From positions 1 to 36,162 of the forward strand of contig ONJR01000022.1 in NCBI GenBank assembly GCA_900318195.1: 36,162 nucleotides of DNA, read 5' to 3'. The notes below the pieces were generated by a model, which was given only the letters and a program-made list of their open reading frames with translations, did no database searches and had not been told where the DNA came from. Shown here piece after piece: positions 19,671-28,540 of the stretch (position 1 is the stretch's first letter; each line of letters opens with the position of its first letter). The DNA comes from an uncultured Planctomycetota bacterium. GTDB taxonomy: Bacteria > Planctomycetota > Planctomycetia > Pirellulales > Thermoguttaceae. The translations under genes were made by a program, and so were the position numbers.

Positions 19671-20624
19671 CTAGCGATCGGACGCGTCTTTCTTCTGTTC
19701 CACAATAGAATAATATCTCTTGACCGCGTTCGAGGCGGCGGTCGGGTAGTCGGTCGAGAGTGCGGAGACGCCGGCGTCGAGTAGCGCGAGGTATGGGAAC
19801 TCGCGGTCGCCGTACGTTAGCGGCATGACCTCAAATAGGGTTCCATGTGCGCGGGCGCGTTCCGCCATATCGCGAATCGTCTCGCGCGTCGGGCGGATGA
19901 GCGCGCCGTTCGCGTCGACCTTTGCATGAATTTCGTAGACGTCCAAATCGACGAACTTCTCCGCCGCTATCTTATCGAACCCTGCCGCCATTGCGTTCGT
20001 ATCGTCGACCCATGCGCGCGGCGTCCACAACCGCGTCTTCGCGGTCGGCGCGAGCCGCTTCCATTCTTTGAGCGCGTTGTAATCGGACGAGGTGAGATAA
20101 ATCTGCGGCCAGACGTCCTCCGTTTCGCGCGCAAACTGCTTAAGATCGACGTTCTTGAGATCGCAGAAGATCAAGCGTTTGGGATCTTCCTTGAGCGCCG
20201 CGACAATTTCATGCAACGCGACCGTGCGCTGACCGCGAAACTTCTCGCCCATATACGCGCCGACGTCGAGCGTCATGAGTTCCGCGTATTCGACGTCTTT
20301 CACGCCGCGACTCTGTACGTCGGCGCTCGCGGTCGGGATAATTCGTTTAAAATTCTCGTCGTGGAACGAGACGATTACGCCGTCTTTCGTTGTGCGAATA
20401 TCAGCTTCTGGGCTCAAGCCCAACGCCCACGCTTCACGAAAGGATTCGATCGTTCCCTCAGGCGCCTCCTCGCCCATTCCGCGATGTCCCATAATAATGA
20501 ACTCTTCGTACGGTATATTGTCGAGCGCGCGCCATTCCCCGTTCTTAGGCGCTTGACAAAAAGCCTGTAACGTCGTCAAGTATACGAGCGTTAGCGCCAG
20601 GGTCGTTCTTATAGCAGTTGTCAT
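19671..20624 (-). CDS. Exported glycerophosphodiester phosphodiesterase, single domain
   Basis: The 317-residue protein has a signal peptide (about 1-24, AFC-QA). One GDPD domain follows: MGHRGMGEEAPEGTIESF (His47, Arg48), PEADIRTTKDG (Glu73, Asp75), SFHDENF (His88), then IFCDLKNVD and the C-terminal STDYPT segment. ATG at 20624 is taken as the start because it yields a normal signal peptide; an in-frame TTG at 20651 would add nine polar residues. The segment DNIPYEEFIIMGHRG is nearly the same as DNIPLDEVVIMGHRG in the neighbouring tandem protein, marking a local duplication. The two genes are 63 bp apart and share the terminator at 17745, so they probably form one unit for use of extracytoplasmic phosphodiesters. 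Confidence 0.92.
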   Translation of the reverse strand: MTTAIRTTLALTLVYLTTLQAFCQAPKNGEWRALDNIPYEEFIIMGHRGMGEEAPEGTIESFREAWALGLSPEADIRTTKDGVIVSFHDENFKRIIPTASADVQSRGVKDVEYAELMTLDVGAYMGEKFRGQRTVALHEIVAALKEDPKRLIFCDLKNVDLKQFARETEDVWPQIYLTSSDYNALKEWKRLAPTAKTRLWTPRAWVDDTNAMAAGFDKIAAEKFVDLDVYEIHAKVDANGALIRPTRETIRDMAERARAHGTLFEVMPLTYGDREFPYLALLDAGVSALSTDYPTAASNAVKRYYSIVEQKKDASDR

Positions 20625-20714
20625 CGTTATCTCTTTCGTATGTCGAATCAAAATTGAGTCGTCCTACCGACGGGTTCCATTATACGCCAGCGCGACGTGA
20701 AAAGAAAGAGTCGA

Positions 20715-20756
20715 GTCAAAGAAAAAAACGCCCTGCGCGCTAGACGCAAGGCGTTT
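20715..20756 (-). terminator. Rho-independent terminator of tRNA-Gln
   Basis: On the minus strand AAACGCCTTGCG (20756-20745) pairs with CGCAGGGCGTTT (20737-20726) with one wobble and a 7-nt loop, running into a long T-rich tail. Confidence 0.85.
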
Positions 20757-20785
20757 CCAACCTAAAACAAAAGGTGAAAGGCAAG

Positions 20786-20856
20786 CTACCCGACGAGGAC
20801 TCGAACCTCGACAAAGGGAACCAAAATCCCTTGTGCTGCCATTACACCATCGGGTA
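20786..20856 (-). tRNA. tRNA-Gln (anticodon TTG)
   Basis: The minus strand folds as a tRNA. The 7-bp acceptor is TACCCGA/TCGGGTA. The D arm contains GGTGTAATGGCAG, the anticodon loop is TTTTGGT within AGGGA/TCCCT, and the T arm is CGAGG TTCGAGT CCTCG. Anticodon TTG reads CAA (and CAG) glutamine codons. A 5' U is usual for tRNA-Gln. CCA is not encoded. The promoter at 20898 and terminator at 20715 make it a separate transcription unit. Confidence 0.96.
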
Positions 20857-20897
20857 ACGTCCGCAACGCTGCTTACGCAACGCGCAATGACACAAGT

Positions 20898-20925
20898 AGT
20901 ATACCGCATCGCGGCGTTTTGGCAA
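20898..20925 (-). promoter_or_regulatory. Promoter of tRNA-Gln
   Basis: Minus-strand TTGCCA (20925-20920) and TATACT (20903-20898) are 16 nt apart, about 40 bp upstream of the mature tRNA 5' end. Confidence 0.7.
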
Positions 20926-20966
20926 GGGGTCAATTGGAAAAAATGCCAAAATAGCGGCGTTCGGCG

Positions 20967-23144
20967 CTACTCTTGCGAGACGATATATACGGAGGAATCG
21001 CCGTCCAGTTCGTCCTTTTCCTCGGCGTTAGGGTCGATTTTATTACCGGAGTCGTCGTATCGCACGTCGGCGAGCGCCGTCTTGCGATTCGCGACCGCGA
21101 GCAATTTCATATAAATATCGCCGCTACTCTGACTGCGTTTGATCGCGGTCGCGATCTCTTCCGGGGTCGCGGCTCGCGCGCGCGCGGTATTCTCGCCTTC
21201 GCGCGGTTCCAGTTCGAGCCGTACTCGTTTTGCAGCGCGTTCCGCCGTGAGACGTTCGGCGAACGCGCCGCGATTGATTTCCGCGACGGCGTCGGCGATC
21301 TCTGGCAGATAGCGCATAAAGACGGCGCGTCTTGAACCCTCTTGCTTAACGCGTTCGCGTCGCTTCAGGAAGAGTCCCAGCTTGCGACCGACGGTCTGCA
21401 AGGCAAGTCGCAGTTCGCGCTGAATCTCGGGATAGGCGGCGAGCGCTTCCTTCGATTCGCTCGTATACGGCGCCCAGACGCTTGCGAAGTGAGCCATAAT
21501 GGTAATCGGACCGCGGGGCAGTTGTCCGCGCGTCTGCTGCACGCCGTATAGTCGCCAGTTCATTTGCATAATCGTCTGCGTAATCGCGCACGCGCTCGCT
21601 TGGAACTGCAACGGCACGCGATTGGAATAGCGATAGACCGACGTCGTCTGACCTTCGGAGAGATTGAGCGTCTGCAACGTTTTGAGCAGCGCTTCGAACT
21701 CGCGCGGCGACATTTTAGGGGGCGAGACTCGCGGACGAATCTTTGCCGACTTAATAATCTTATCCGCGCCGTCCGCGCCGATTCCGTCGAAGGACGCGAC
21801 GAGGAACTGCCGGATTGTGCGCGCGTCGCTCTCCGCAAGCATTTCCTGCAAACTTTCGCGCGTGATCTTCTGAATCGAGGGACCGCCGCCGTACGCTAGT
21901 CCGACTTCGACCTGAAACGGATTGCCGCGATATACAGCTGGCGGACGCGTCGCCGCGACGAAAAATTCGCCGGGCACGATCTTGCGCAGTCCGGCGAGAA
22001 TATTGCTCTCGCCGATCGGTACGACGCAGTCGCATGAGGGCGCCGGAATCTTCGTCGCTGAGATCGCGTCAAAAACCTTGGCGACGGTCTCGCGATCGAG
22101 CGTTTTCGGATTCGCGCGGTTCGAGACTCCCGCTTTCTCGCAAATCGCGTTTGCAATCGCGGGCGAGACGCGGCAGAAGGATTCGGTGAGGAATTTGCGC
22201 ATCGAACTCTTATTCGTTTCGCGCGTCATTTCGAGCAGTTTTCCGAGCTCGACTCCGTAAGGATGCGGCTGAATTTCGATCGGTTCCGGCGGCAACTCGG
22301 AGACGGACGCTTCGTACTGCACGTACTTTCCGTCCGGGTCGACGTAATGAAACGTTGCGTGCGGGTTAGCGAGCGCGGTCTGTTCGAGGTACTCGTCGAC
22401 GCTGCCTCGTCCGCGTTGATATTTCGCTTCCAGCTCGATTGTAACGCGCGTGCCGCTCACGACGTCGACCCAATCGAGCGCGCGTTCCGCGAGCAGCGCT
22501 CGTCCTTCGTCGTTTGCGGGAATCTTCTCGCCGTCGCCGTCGCCGTTGAGAACCTCTGGCGTATTGGTCTTTGAGTCGATTCGTACGACGTAGTAGGTAA
22601 TCGGGCGTCGAACGGAGGTCTTTGACAGAACTTCCAGCGGCTTACCGGTAGTAAGCAGACCGTACATTCCCGCCGCGCTAATTCCGATTCCCTGCTGCCC
22701 GCGACTCATTCTCAGACGGTGAAATTTTGAACCGTATAGCAGTTTCCCGTAGATAAGCGGAATCTGTCGCGGTTCGATTCCGGGTCCGGCGTCCTGAACG
22801 CTCACGCGAAACCGATTCTCCGCAACTCGATCGATTTTGACCCAAATTTCCGGCAGTATTCCTGCTTCTTCGCAAGCGTCGAGCGAATTGTCTACCGCCT
22901 CTTTGACCGTCGTGAGGAGCGCTTTGCGCGGATTGTCGAACCCCAACAGATGGCGATTCTTCGCGAAGAATTCGCTCACAGAGATTTCCTTCTGCGCCTT
23001 TGCCATCGACGCGGCGTCCGCGCGTTTGCGAGGTTTCGCGCCAGCTTTCGGCTGCAAAGAAGACGATTCGCGCGACGGCGCGCTAGCGTCCGGTTGAGGG
23101 TCGGACGCTGGAACGTCGGATTGTAATTCGTCGAATAAATTCAA
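20967..23144 (-). CDS. top6B: DNA topoisomerase VI subunit B
   Basis: The 725-residue protein is the ATPase subunit of type IIB topoisomerase VI. The GHKL/Bergerat ATP site is intact: KEAVDNSLDACEEAG (N box, about 81-95), QDAGPGI (about 117-123) and GQQGIGISAAGM (about 149-160). The H2TH and transducer regions follow (SRGQQGIG, PHATFHYVDPDG, KFLTESFCRVSP). It is longer than archaeal B subunits (about 500-620 residues), with a charged N-terminal extension (about 1-50) and a C-terminal extension ending in an acidic tail. The start codon is TTG at 23144, 8 nt behind AAGGGG; the frame is closed by TAA just upstream. Topo VI is typical of archaea and plants but known in some bacteria, including planctomycetes. 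The A subunit, often adjacent, is not in this window. Confidence 0.95.
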   Translation of the reverse strand: MNLFDELQSDVPASDPQPDASAPSRESSSLQPKAGAKPRKRADAASMAKAQKEISVSEFFAKNRHLLGFDNPRKALLTTVKEAVDNSLDACEEAGILPEIWVKIDRVAENRFRVSVQDAGPGIEPRQIPLIYGKLLYGSKFHRLRMSRGQQGIGISAAGMYGLLTTGKPLEVLSKTSVRRPITYYVVRIDSKTNTPEVLNGDGDGEKIPANDEGRALLAERALDWVDVVSGTRVTIELEAKYQRGRGSVDEYLEQTALANPHATFHYVDPDGKYVQYEASVSELPPEPIEIQPHPYGVELGKLLEMTRETNKSSMRKFLTESFCRVSPAIANAICEKAGVSNRANPKTLDRETVAKVFDAISATKIPAPSCDCVVPIGESNILAGLRKIVPGEFFVAATRPPAVYRGNPFQVEVGLAYGGGPSIQKITRESLQEMLAESDARTIRQFLVASFDGIGADGADKIIKSAKIRPRVSPPKMSPREFEALLKTLQTLNLSEGQTTSVYRYSNRVPLQFQASACAITQTIMQMNWRLYGVQQTRGQLPRGPITIMAHFASVWAPYTSESKEALAAYPEIQRELRLALQTVGRKLGLFLKRRERVKQEGSRRAVFMRYLPEIADAVAEINRGAFAERLTAERAAKRVRLELEPREGENTARARAATPEEIATAIKRSQSSGDIYMKLLAVANRKTALADVRYDDSGNKIDPNAEEKDELDGDSSVYIVSQE

Positions 23145-23195
23145 GACTTGCCCCTTCGTGCGCGGAGGACGCGCGGCAGAGTGTTAGCGGCGATA

Positions 23196-24044
23196 TTAGC
23201 CCGCATATTGAACTTTAGCGTCGTACCATTTGAGAATAGCGTCGACGAACGCGTCCGGATTCTCAAGGGGCGGCACGTGCCCAGCATGCGGAATCGTCGC
23301 GCGCGTCGCGTCGGGAATCTGAGCCGCGATCGCATCGAGCGATTCCGGGGTCGACAGTTTATCAAATTCGCCGCCTAGCACAAGAGTCGGCGCGGCTAGT
23401 TGACCGAGCGTTTCGGTGGAATCGGAGCGTTTCGCCATTCCGCGCGCGCCGGCAGCGATCGCTTCCGGGGACTGGCTGGCGATTATGTCGCGTAGATTTG
23501 CCACAACGTCGGGCTGTTTAATCGGGGTTTCCGGGGCGACGAGGTTCGGAATCATCTCGTCGGCGAGCGTCGGAATCTGCAGGGACGTTATCGTATCGGC
23601 GAGCAGCCTTCGTTCCGTCGCTTTTTCCGGCGAGTCCTGAACCGCGTTCGAGTCGCAAAAGACGACGCCGGCGAGACGTTCAGGACGGCGACGCGCAAAC
23701 GCCAACGCAATATATCCGCCCATCGAAAGCCCGCAAAGAATGATCTTCGCGTTCTTCTGACGACGTTGGCACGCGATCTCGGACACGAGAATAGCGAGAT
23801 CGTCGGCGTAACGTCCCATTTTAACGCGCGGCAAACCGTTAGGATTATGTCCGTTCGCGCCAAGTTTCGTCATGCCGAAGCCTCTCAAGTCGGGCACAAC
23901 GCAGAAGAACCGCGAGCGCAGTCGCTCGACGACGGGGGCAAAGAGTCGCGAATCGAACGGAAAGCCGTGCGCAAAGAGCATAATGGGTCCGTCCCCTTCG
24001 GCGCGCGCGTAATATTCCGTATCGTCGACCAAAAATTTCTTCAT
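23196..24044 (-). CDS. Alpha/beta hydrolase
   Basis: The 282-residue protein has the alpha/beta-hydrolase fold: strand and oxyanion segment MLFAHGFPFDSR (about 22-33), VVPDLRGFGMT (about 49-59) and nucleophile elbow CGLSMGGY (Ser107). The acid is probably the Asp of GGEFDKLST (about 225) and the base is the His of IPHAGHVPPLENP (about 255). This form is shared by carboxylesterases, lactonases and haloperoxidase-like enzymes; the substrate cannot be told. The start at 24044 is preceded by AAGGA at 9 nt; a longer frame to 24236 has an atypical N-terminus. It lies 51 bp upstream of top6B and may share its transcript. Confidence 0.9.
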   Translation of the reverse strand: MKKFLVDDTEYYARAEGDGPIMLFAHGFPFDSRLFAPVVERLRSRFFCVVPDLRGFGMTKLGANGHNPNGLPRVKMGRYADDLAILVSEIACQRRQKNAKIILCGLSMGGYIALAFARRRPERLAGVVFCDSNAVQDSPEKATERRLLADTITSLQIPTLADEMIPNLVAPETPIKQPDVVANLRDIIASQSPEAIAAGARGMAKRSDSTETLGQLAAPTLVLGGEFDKLSTPESLDAIAAQIPDATRATIPHAGHVPPLENPDAFVDAILKWYDAKVQYAG

Positions 24045-24450
24045 TTTTCCATTCCTTCTGATGAAGAAACCATCCACAGCGCGTCGTCTGAACGAAATTT
24101 CAGGCGGCGCGCCTCTTACTAGCGGCTCGACTCCGCGTCGAACCGCGTTACAAGGTTTTCGTCGGAGAGCTTGCGCGTCGGCGGAAACGTTGCCTAATAT
24201 TATAGCGGTAAAATTACCGACGCCACGTCTCTCCACTAAATTTTCGCTATTTTCCGCACATACGCGTCAGACCGCACGCGACCCGCACAAATGGCGGAAA
24301 ACGCCGCAATAGTACGAAAAAAAGAAAATGGCGTCAAGAATAACAAGACCAAAAAAGCGCGTTCTAGGTAAAATATCCTCGAGAGCGTTGCGCAAAGGTC
24401 GCGCAAAACGCGCGAAAAACGTGAACTTCGGTTAGACACGAGGAACCAAG
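24045..24450. other. Divergent intergenic region
   Basis: No gene is seen in these 406 bp between the hydrolase (minus) and transglutaminase-like gene (plus). A TATAAT on the minus strand (24204-24199) may be the -10 of the hydrolase/top6B unit, but no good -35 box accompanies it. An A-rich block occupies 24297-24360. Confidence 0.45.
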
Positions 24451-25767
24451 ATGAAAATACAATTGACGATGCTCGCGATGAAAATAACGGCGACGATTGC
24501 TATCGTCGCGCTCGCGATTTCGTGCGACGCCGACGCGCGCGCCCAGACCTCGTTCGGCAAGATGCGCGCCGCGCAGACTAACCCGCCCGAAGAGCCGGAA
24601 ATCGAGCCGTTACAAGAGAACGCGTCGCAATCGGCGCAATCTAAGCCGACGAACCAAGCGTCGAAAGTCGACGCGAAAGAGGTCGACGCGCGCAAGGGGC
24701 AATCGGAAAAAATCGGCGCGCAACCTAGCCCCGAAAACGCTAACGACGCGCGCGAACGGCAGACGTCGCGCAACGCCGCGAACCCGCAAAGTCAGGATCA
24801 CAGAATCGCGCCGAAAAGCGGCGAAAAAATCGACGACGAGCCAAACGACGTCAATAAGACAAGCGAGTTCGGTCCGAAATTTGGCAAGCCCGTCTCGCAC
24901 AAATACCGCGCCGGAATGATCTTTCAAGCGCAACTCGGAGGAACCTGCGTCGACGTGCTGGGAACGGCGCCGGTGCCAATGGAGTTCCCTGAGCAGAAGG
25001 TGCGCACGCTCGCGGAAGATTTCCCTGCCAAAGGTCGGGTCGACTATCGCAATCTCAAAGAAGGCGGCGCGCGACAACTCGTCTTTAAATTGCGCGAACT
25101 CAAGGAGGGCAACGGGGTCGAAGCAACCGCGCTCTTCGAAGTCGTTCGCTATCCCATGACGCCCCCTGACAATACGACCGTCTACGAAATTCCAAAATCG
25201 GTTCCCTACGACGTTAAGCGTTACCTCAAAGACGGCAAGTATATGCAGTCCGGCTCGCGAACTGTTAAGACTCTCGCGAAGGAGTGCACGCAAGACTACA
25301 AGTACGCGTGGGAAAAAGTCGACGCGATTCTCGCGTACGTGCGCACGAACATTCAGTACAAAGAGACCCAGATCGAAAAGCAGATGCGCGGCGCGCTCGA
25401 CGCGCTCAAGACGCGCGACGGAGACTGCGAAGATATGTCCGCGCTATTCATTGCGATGTGCCGCGCTATCGACGTGCCCGCAAGACTCGTGCGCGTGCCG
25501 GGACACTGCTGGGCGGAATTCTATCTAGTCGATCCCAATAAGAAAGGACACTGGTTTCCCGCCCAGGTCGCTGGTACCGATCGTCTAGGGGAATTGCAAG
25601 ACGACCGCGTTATTCTGCAGAAAGGCGACTCCTTCAGACTGCCGGAAACGCCGAAGGAAGAGAAGCTGTACGTAACCGAGCTCTTTACGGGCACGGTCAA
25701 AAACAACGGACCCGAACCCAAACACGTCTTTATCCAAGAGGTCGACGGTAAGGAATCGAATCCGTAA
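24451..25767 (+). CDS. Exported transglutaminase-like cysteine protease-fold protein
   Basis: The 438-residue protein has a signal peptide (cleavage near ARAQ, residue 32), then a polar Gln/Asn/Lys/Glu-rich spacer to about 145, then a folded region. The transglutaminase core lies in the last third: TRDGDCEDMSALFIAMCRA places the catalytic Cys at about 326, and VPGHCWAEFYL gives His at about 352. The WFPAQ segment may supply the third residue region. Bacterial members are mostly proteases or peptide-modifying enzymes rather than cross-linkers; the substrate is unknown. GAGG lies 9 nt before the ATG. It converges with the foldase-like gene, sharing the hairpin at 25779. Confidence 0.87.
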   Translation: MKIQLTMLAMKITATIAIVALAISCDADARAQTSFGKMRAAQTNPPEEPEIEPLQENASQSAQSKPTNQASKVDAKEVDARKGQSEKIGAQPSPENANDARERQTSRNAANPQSQDHRIAPKSGEKIDDEPNDVNKTSEFGPKFGKPVSHKYRAGMIFQAQLGGTCVDVLGTAPVPMEFPEQKVRTLAEDFPAKGRVDYRNLKEGGARQLVFKLRELKEGNGVEATALFEVVRYPMTPPDNTTVYEIPKSVPYDVKRYLKDGKYMQSGSRTVKTLAKECTQDYKYAWEKVDAILAYVRTNIQYKETQIEKQMRGALDALKTRDGDCEDMSALFIAMCRAIDVPARLVRVPGHCWAEFYLVDPNKKGHWFPAQVAGTDRLGELQDDRVILQKGDSFRLPETPKEEKLYVTELFTGTVKNNGPEPKHVFIQEVDGKESNP

Positions 25768-25774
25768 CAAGAAT

Positions 25775-25812
25775 CAAAAGCGCGCGTCGTTGGGGAAGGC
25801 TCGACGCGCGCT
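25775..25812 (-). terminator. Terminator of the foldase-like gene (hairpin shared by convergent genes)
   Basis: AGCGCGCGTCG (25779-25789) and CGACGCGCGCT (25802-25812) form a perfect 11-bp stem with a 12-nt loop. On the minus strand it is followed by TTTGATTCTTG. On the plus strand no T-run follows, but the hairpin may still slow read-through. Confidence 0.7.
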
Positions 25813-25864
25813 AGGCGCTACGACGAGGGACGACGCGCTACTATACGAAGACGGAACAGAACGA

Positions 25865-27769
25865 CTAGCGCCGGACGGCGGCAGGCGCGGGGGTCGCCGT
25901 CAGAGCCGGCTCGCGCTGCGCTTGGCGCGGCGTTACCACTTGACCCGACAGATTATCGACGACCGTCGATCGCTGAACGACCGCGCTATAGAATTCGCTC
26001 GCCGCCGTAACCTCGCGCATCTTGCGCAACTGCGAAACGATCTGATCGCGCACGTCGGCAAGTTGAACTTCACGCGCGGGAATGATCTCTTGGCAGTATA
26101 GAATAACGTAAGTGGACGCGTCAACTTGAATCACTTGCGAGAGCTCGCCGGGCTTAAGCGCGAACGCTTCGTCTTCCAATTCCGGGAACCCGCCGTTGCG
26201 AACGATCGGGGCAATACGTCCGCGCATCTGCTTGCCGTCCGGCTCGACGGAATAGGTCGCCGCGAGTTCGCCGAAAACTTCTTCCGGCGCGCGCTTCTCT
26301 TGACTCGGTAAAGTCCGCGCCTTCTGCCATACGTCGCGCGCGCGTCGCTCGTCGTTGAGCACAATGCCAAGGCACTGAACCTTCTCGCCGAAATTAGCTT
26401 CAAAGCTCTTCTGAATCTCTTCGTCCGTAATCTTAACGAGTCCTTCTGACAGTTTGCGCAACGCGACGCCGGGCCAGACGATCGCGCGTTTATAGTAATC
26501 TTCCGGCACGTTGTACTTCGCGACTTCGGCGCGCAGATACTCCTTAACGTTCGGCGATCCGTCTTCCAACGGCTGCGTCGACTCGGCGGCGCGAATCCAG
26601 ATATCGGTCGCGACGTCCTGATCCGAAACGGTCAATCCGACCTTCTTGCACTCCTGACGAATCAGCGCGATCGAAACCATGGAAGCCAAGTCCTGTTCCG
26701 CGTACAGCTTCAGGCACATCTCGACGACCGCGTCGAGGAAGATCGGCTTGCCGTCGATCATAGCGGCGACGTTAGGATACTGCTTGCTAAGCTCAGGGTC
26801 GCCAATGACGTTGACGACCTTCGCTTCACGTCCTAGTCGTTCAAAGAGTTCGTTCGCCGCGCCCTTGAGCTTGCCGGCTTTCGCTTGAACTTGAAGGCGT
26901 TCCTTAATTTCGTTGATTTTATCTTCCGGAACGACGGAGTCGTACTTGTTTTCGCAACGGAAGACGACGAACTGATTTTGAGGACCGTAGGGTCCGATGA
27001 CAGCGGAAATCTCGCCGACTTCAAGCGCAAAAAGAAGATCTTCCATATTCTTATCGGCGAGCGTGCCGTGAAAGATCGGCTGCATACGACCTTTATTCGA
27101 GGCGGTCATAACGTCGAGCGACTCGTCCTTCGCAACGGCGCCGAAATCCTCGCCTTGCGTTACGATACGATTGCGCAACTCTTCCGCCTTCTCGCGCGAA
27201 TCGCAGACGATCATTTGCAACCCTACCGAGGGTCCGTAATTCTTGAGATACGCCGCTTCCAGTTCTTCCGGGGTAAGCGCGATTTTATCGGCGACGAGCG
27301 CTTCTAGCGCGAGGCGCGGCCACACGACCTCTTCGGCGTACTCCTGATAATTCATCGAGGAGTCCTTCTCAACGACCTCGAGATACTGCGCGCGCGTTAG
27401 TCGGAAAGATTTCGCCAAACGATCGATTTCCGCGTCGACGTCCGCGCGCGTGATCGCAAGTCCCTGACGCTTGCACTCGGCGAGCACGAGCGCGCGGTTC
27501 AAAATACGGGACAGAACGTCCTGACCGTGCGCTTGCAACGTTTCTGCCTTGAGCTGGTCGAGCGTGATCTTTTCGCCGTTCACTTCCGCAACGACGTCCG
27601 GATACAATCGTTTCGCCTCCTGCCGTATGGGATTCTCGTTCGCCACGCGACTGGCGACCTTGCGCGCCGCCGTCGTTGCCGCGTCCTGACCGTACGTTAC
27701 ATCCAGCGTCGTACCCGAAACGGTCAACATAGCCGCCGCGCACAAAAGAATTTTCTTCAAACCGTTCAT
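25865..27769 (-). CDS. Exported SurA/parvulin-like foldase with two repeated halves
   Basis: The 634-residue protein has a signal peptide (about 1-27) and two units of the same design. Unit 1 (about 55-310) has AEVNGEKITLDQLK, LVLAECKRQGLAIT, VVWPRLALEALV and ALEVGEISAVI. Unit 2 (about 335-595) has AMIDGKPIFLDAVV, LIRQECKKVGLTVS, IVWPGVALRKLS and ALKPGELSQVI. Each joins a SurA-N-type chaperone helix bundle to a PpiC-type (parvulin) domain. The usual parvulin GGDLGW stretch is degenerate in both (KGRMQPIFH and RGRIAPIVR), so chaperone action may matter more than isomerase action. It is predicted periplasmic, for envelope protein folding. ATG 27769 is preferred over an in-frame GTG at 27784, which adds five residues. 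Confidence 0.87.
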   Translation of the reverse strand: MNGLKKILLCAAAMLTVSGTTLDVTYGQDAATTAARKVASRVANENPIRQEAKRLYPDVVAEVNGEKITLDQLKAETLQAHGQDVLSRILNRALVLAECKRQGLAITRADVDAEIDRLAKSFRLTRAQYLEVVEKDSSMNYQEYAEEVVWPRLALEALVADKIALTPEELEAAYLKNYGPSVGLQMIVCDSREKAEELRNRIVTQGEDFGAVAKDESLDVMTASNKGRMQPIFHGTLADKNMEDLLFALEVGEISAVIGPYGPQNQFVVFRCENKYDSVVPEDKINEIKERLQVQAKAGKLKGAANELFERLGREAKVVNVIGDPELSKQYPNVAAMIDGKPIFLDAVVEMCLKLYAEQDLASMVSIALIRQECKKVGLTVSDQDVATDIWIRAAESTQPLEDGSPNVKEYLRAEVAKYNVPEDYYKRAIVWPGVALRKLSEGLVKITDEEIQKSFEANFGEKVQCLGIVLNDERRARDVWQKARTLPSQEKRAPEEVFGELAATYSVEPDGKQMRGRIAPIVRNGGFPELEDEAFALKPGELSQVIQVDASTYVILYCQEIIPAREVQLADVRDQIVSQLRKMREVTAASEFYSAVVQRSTVVDNLSGQVVTPRQAQREPALTATPAPAAVRR

Positions 27770-27905
27770 GTTCCGTCTTTCCACGTGTTGCTCGCGCTCG
27801 CGCGCGTTATATCCCTAACTCAAGCGCGCACCGCGCGCGCCCAAGAGCCACTATAACCAAAAGAGCGGCGGCGCGTCAAGAGCGCTTTTCGCTTTTTACC
27901 TACCG

Positions 27906-27934
27906 CTGGTCAAAAGCGCGCGACCTCTTATAAT
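27906..27934 (+). promoter_or_regulatory. Promoter of ndk
   Basis: A perfect TATAAT (27929-27934) has a weaker -35, CTGGTC or TGGTCA (27906-27912), 16-17 nt upstream. The leader to the GTG start is about 48 nt. Confidence 0.55.
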
Positions 27935-27988
27935 TGAGGCGGGAAGCGCGCCGTACGAGCGCGATAGATCAAGAGAGGAGAAGACGAC

Positions 27989-28453
27989 GTGAAATCAGAT
28001 CAAAATCAAGAGAAAACAGTCGAGCGCGAGACGATCACTTTCGTTATGCTCAAGCCGGACGCGATCGAACGCGCGCTCGTGGGCGAAATTATCAAGCGGC
28101 TCGAACGCAAAGGACTAAAACTACTGCGCGCAGAATTACGCAACGTCTCGGTCGAACTCGCCGCTCGGCACTACGCGCACCTACTCGACAAACCGTTCTA
28201 CGGCGAAATAGAAGCGTTCATAACGCGCGGTCCGGCGCTCGCGACCGTTTGGCAAGGGCGCGACGCGATCAACGTTGTGCGCAGACTCGTCGGCGCGACC
28301 GACTCCGCGCGCGCGGAACCGGGTACGATTCGAGGAGACTACGGAATTCTGTACACCGAGAATCTCGTACACGCGTCCGACTCGCCGGAAGCCGCTAAGC
28401 GGGAAATCGCGAACTTCTTCCCAAACGATCCGGAACTCGAAGCGCTTGTATAA
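27989..28453 (+). CDS. ndk: Nucleoside diphosphate kinase
   Basis: The 154-residue enzyme transfers the gamma phosphate of ATP to nucleoside diphosphates through a phosphohistidine. Motifs are TFVMLKPDAIERALVGEII (about 17-35), KPFYGEIEAFITRGPAL, DAINVVRRLVGATDSARAEPGTIRGDYG and the active-site NLVHASDSPEAAKREI with His about 128. The usual HGSDS reads HASDS, which is also found in other functional NDPKs. A charged N-terminal tail of about 12 residues precedes the normal start of the fold. The start codon is GTG, 8 nt after GAGGAG. It appears monocistronic and converges on the DUF1080 gene. Confidence 0.96.
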   Translation: MKSDQNQEKTVERETITFVMLKPDAIERALVGEIIKRLERKGLKLLRAELRNVSVELAARHYAHLLDKPFYGEIEAFITRGPALATVWQGRDAINVVRRLVGATDSARAEPGTIRGDYGILYTENLVHASDSPEAAKREIANFFPNDPELEALV

Positions 28454-28465
28454 CGTCGACGCAAA

Positions 28466-28514
28466 AGAAAGAACGAAAGAAACGCGCGCGCGATCACAAC
28501 GTAACCGCGCGCGT
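28466..28514 (-). terminator. Terminator between convergent ndk and DUF1080 genes
   Basis: ACGCGCGCG (28482-28490) pairs with CGCGCGCGT (28506-28514). On the minus strand TTCTTTCGTTCTTTC follows, so it ends the queD-to-DUF1080 unit; on the plus strand it may also act on ndk. Confidence 0.65.
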
Positions 28515-28540
28515 GTTGAAATACGTCTACCAAGACAAAT

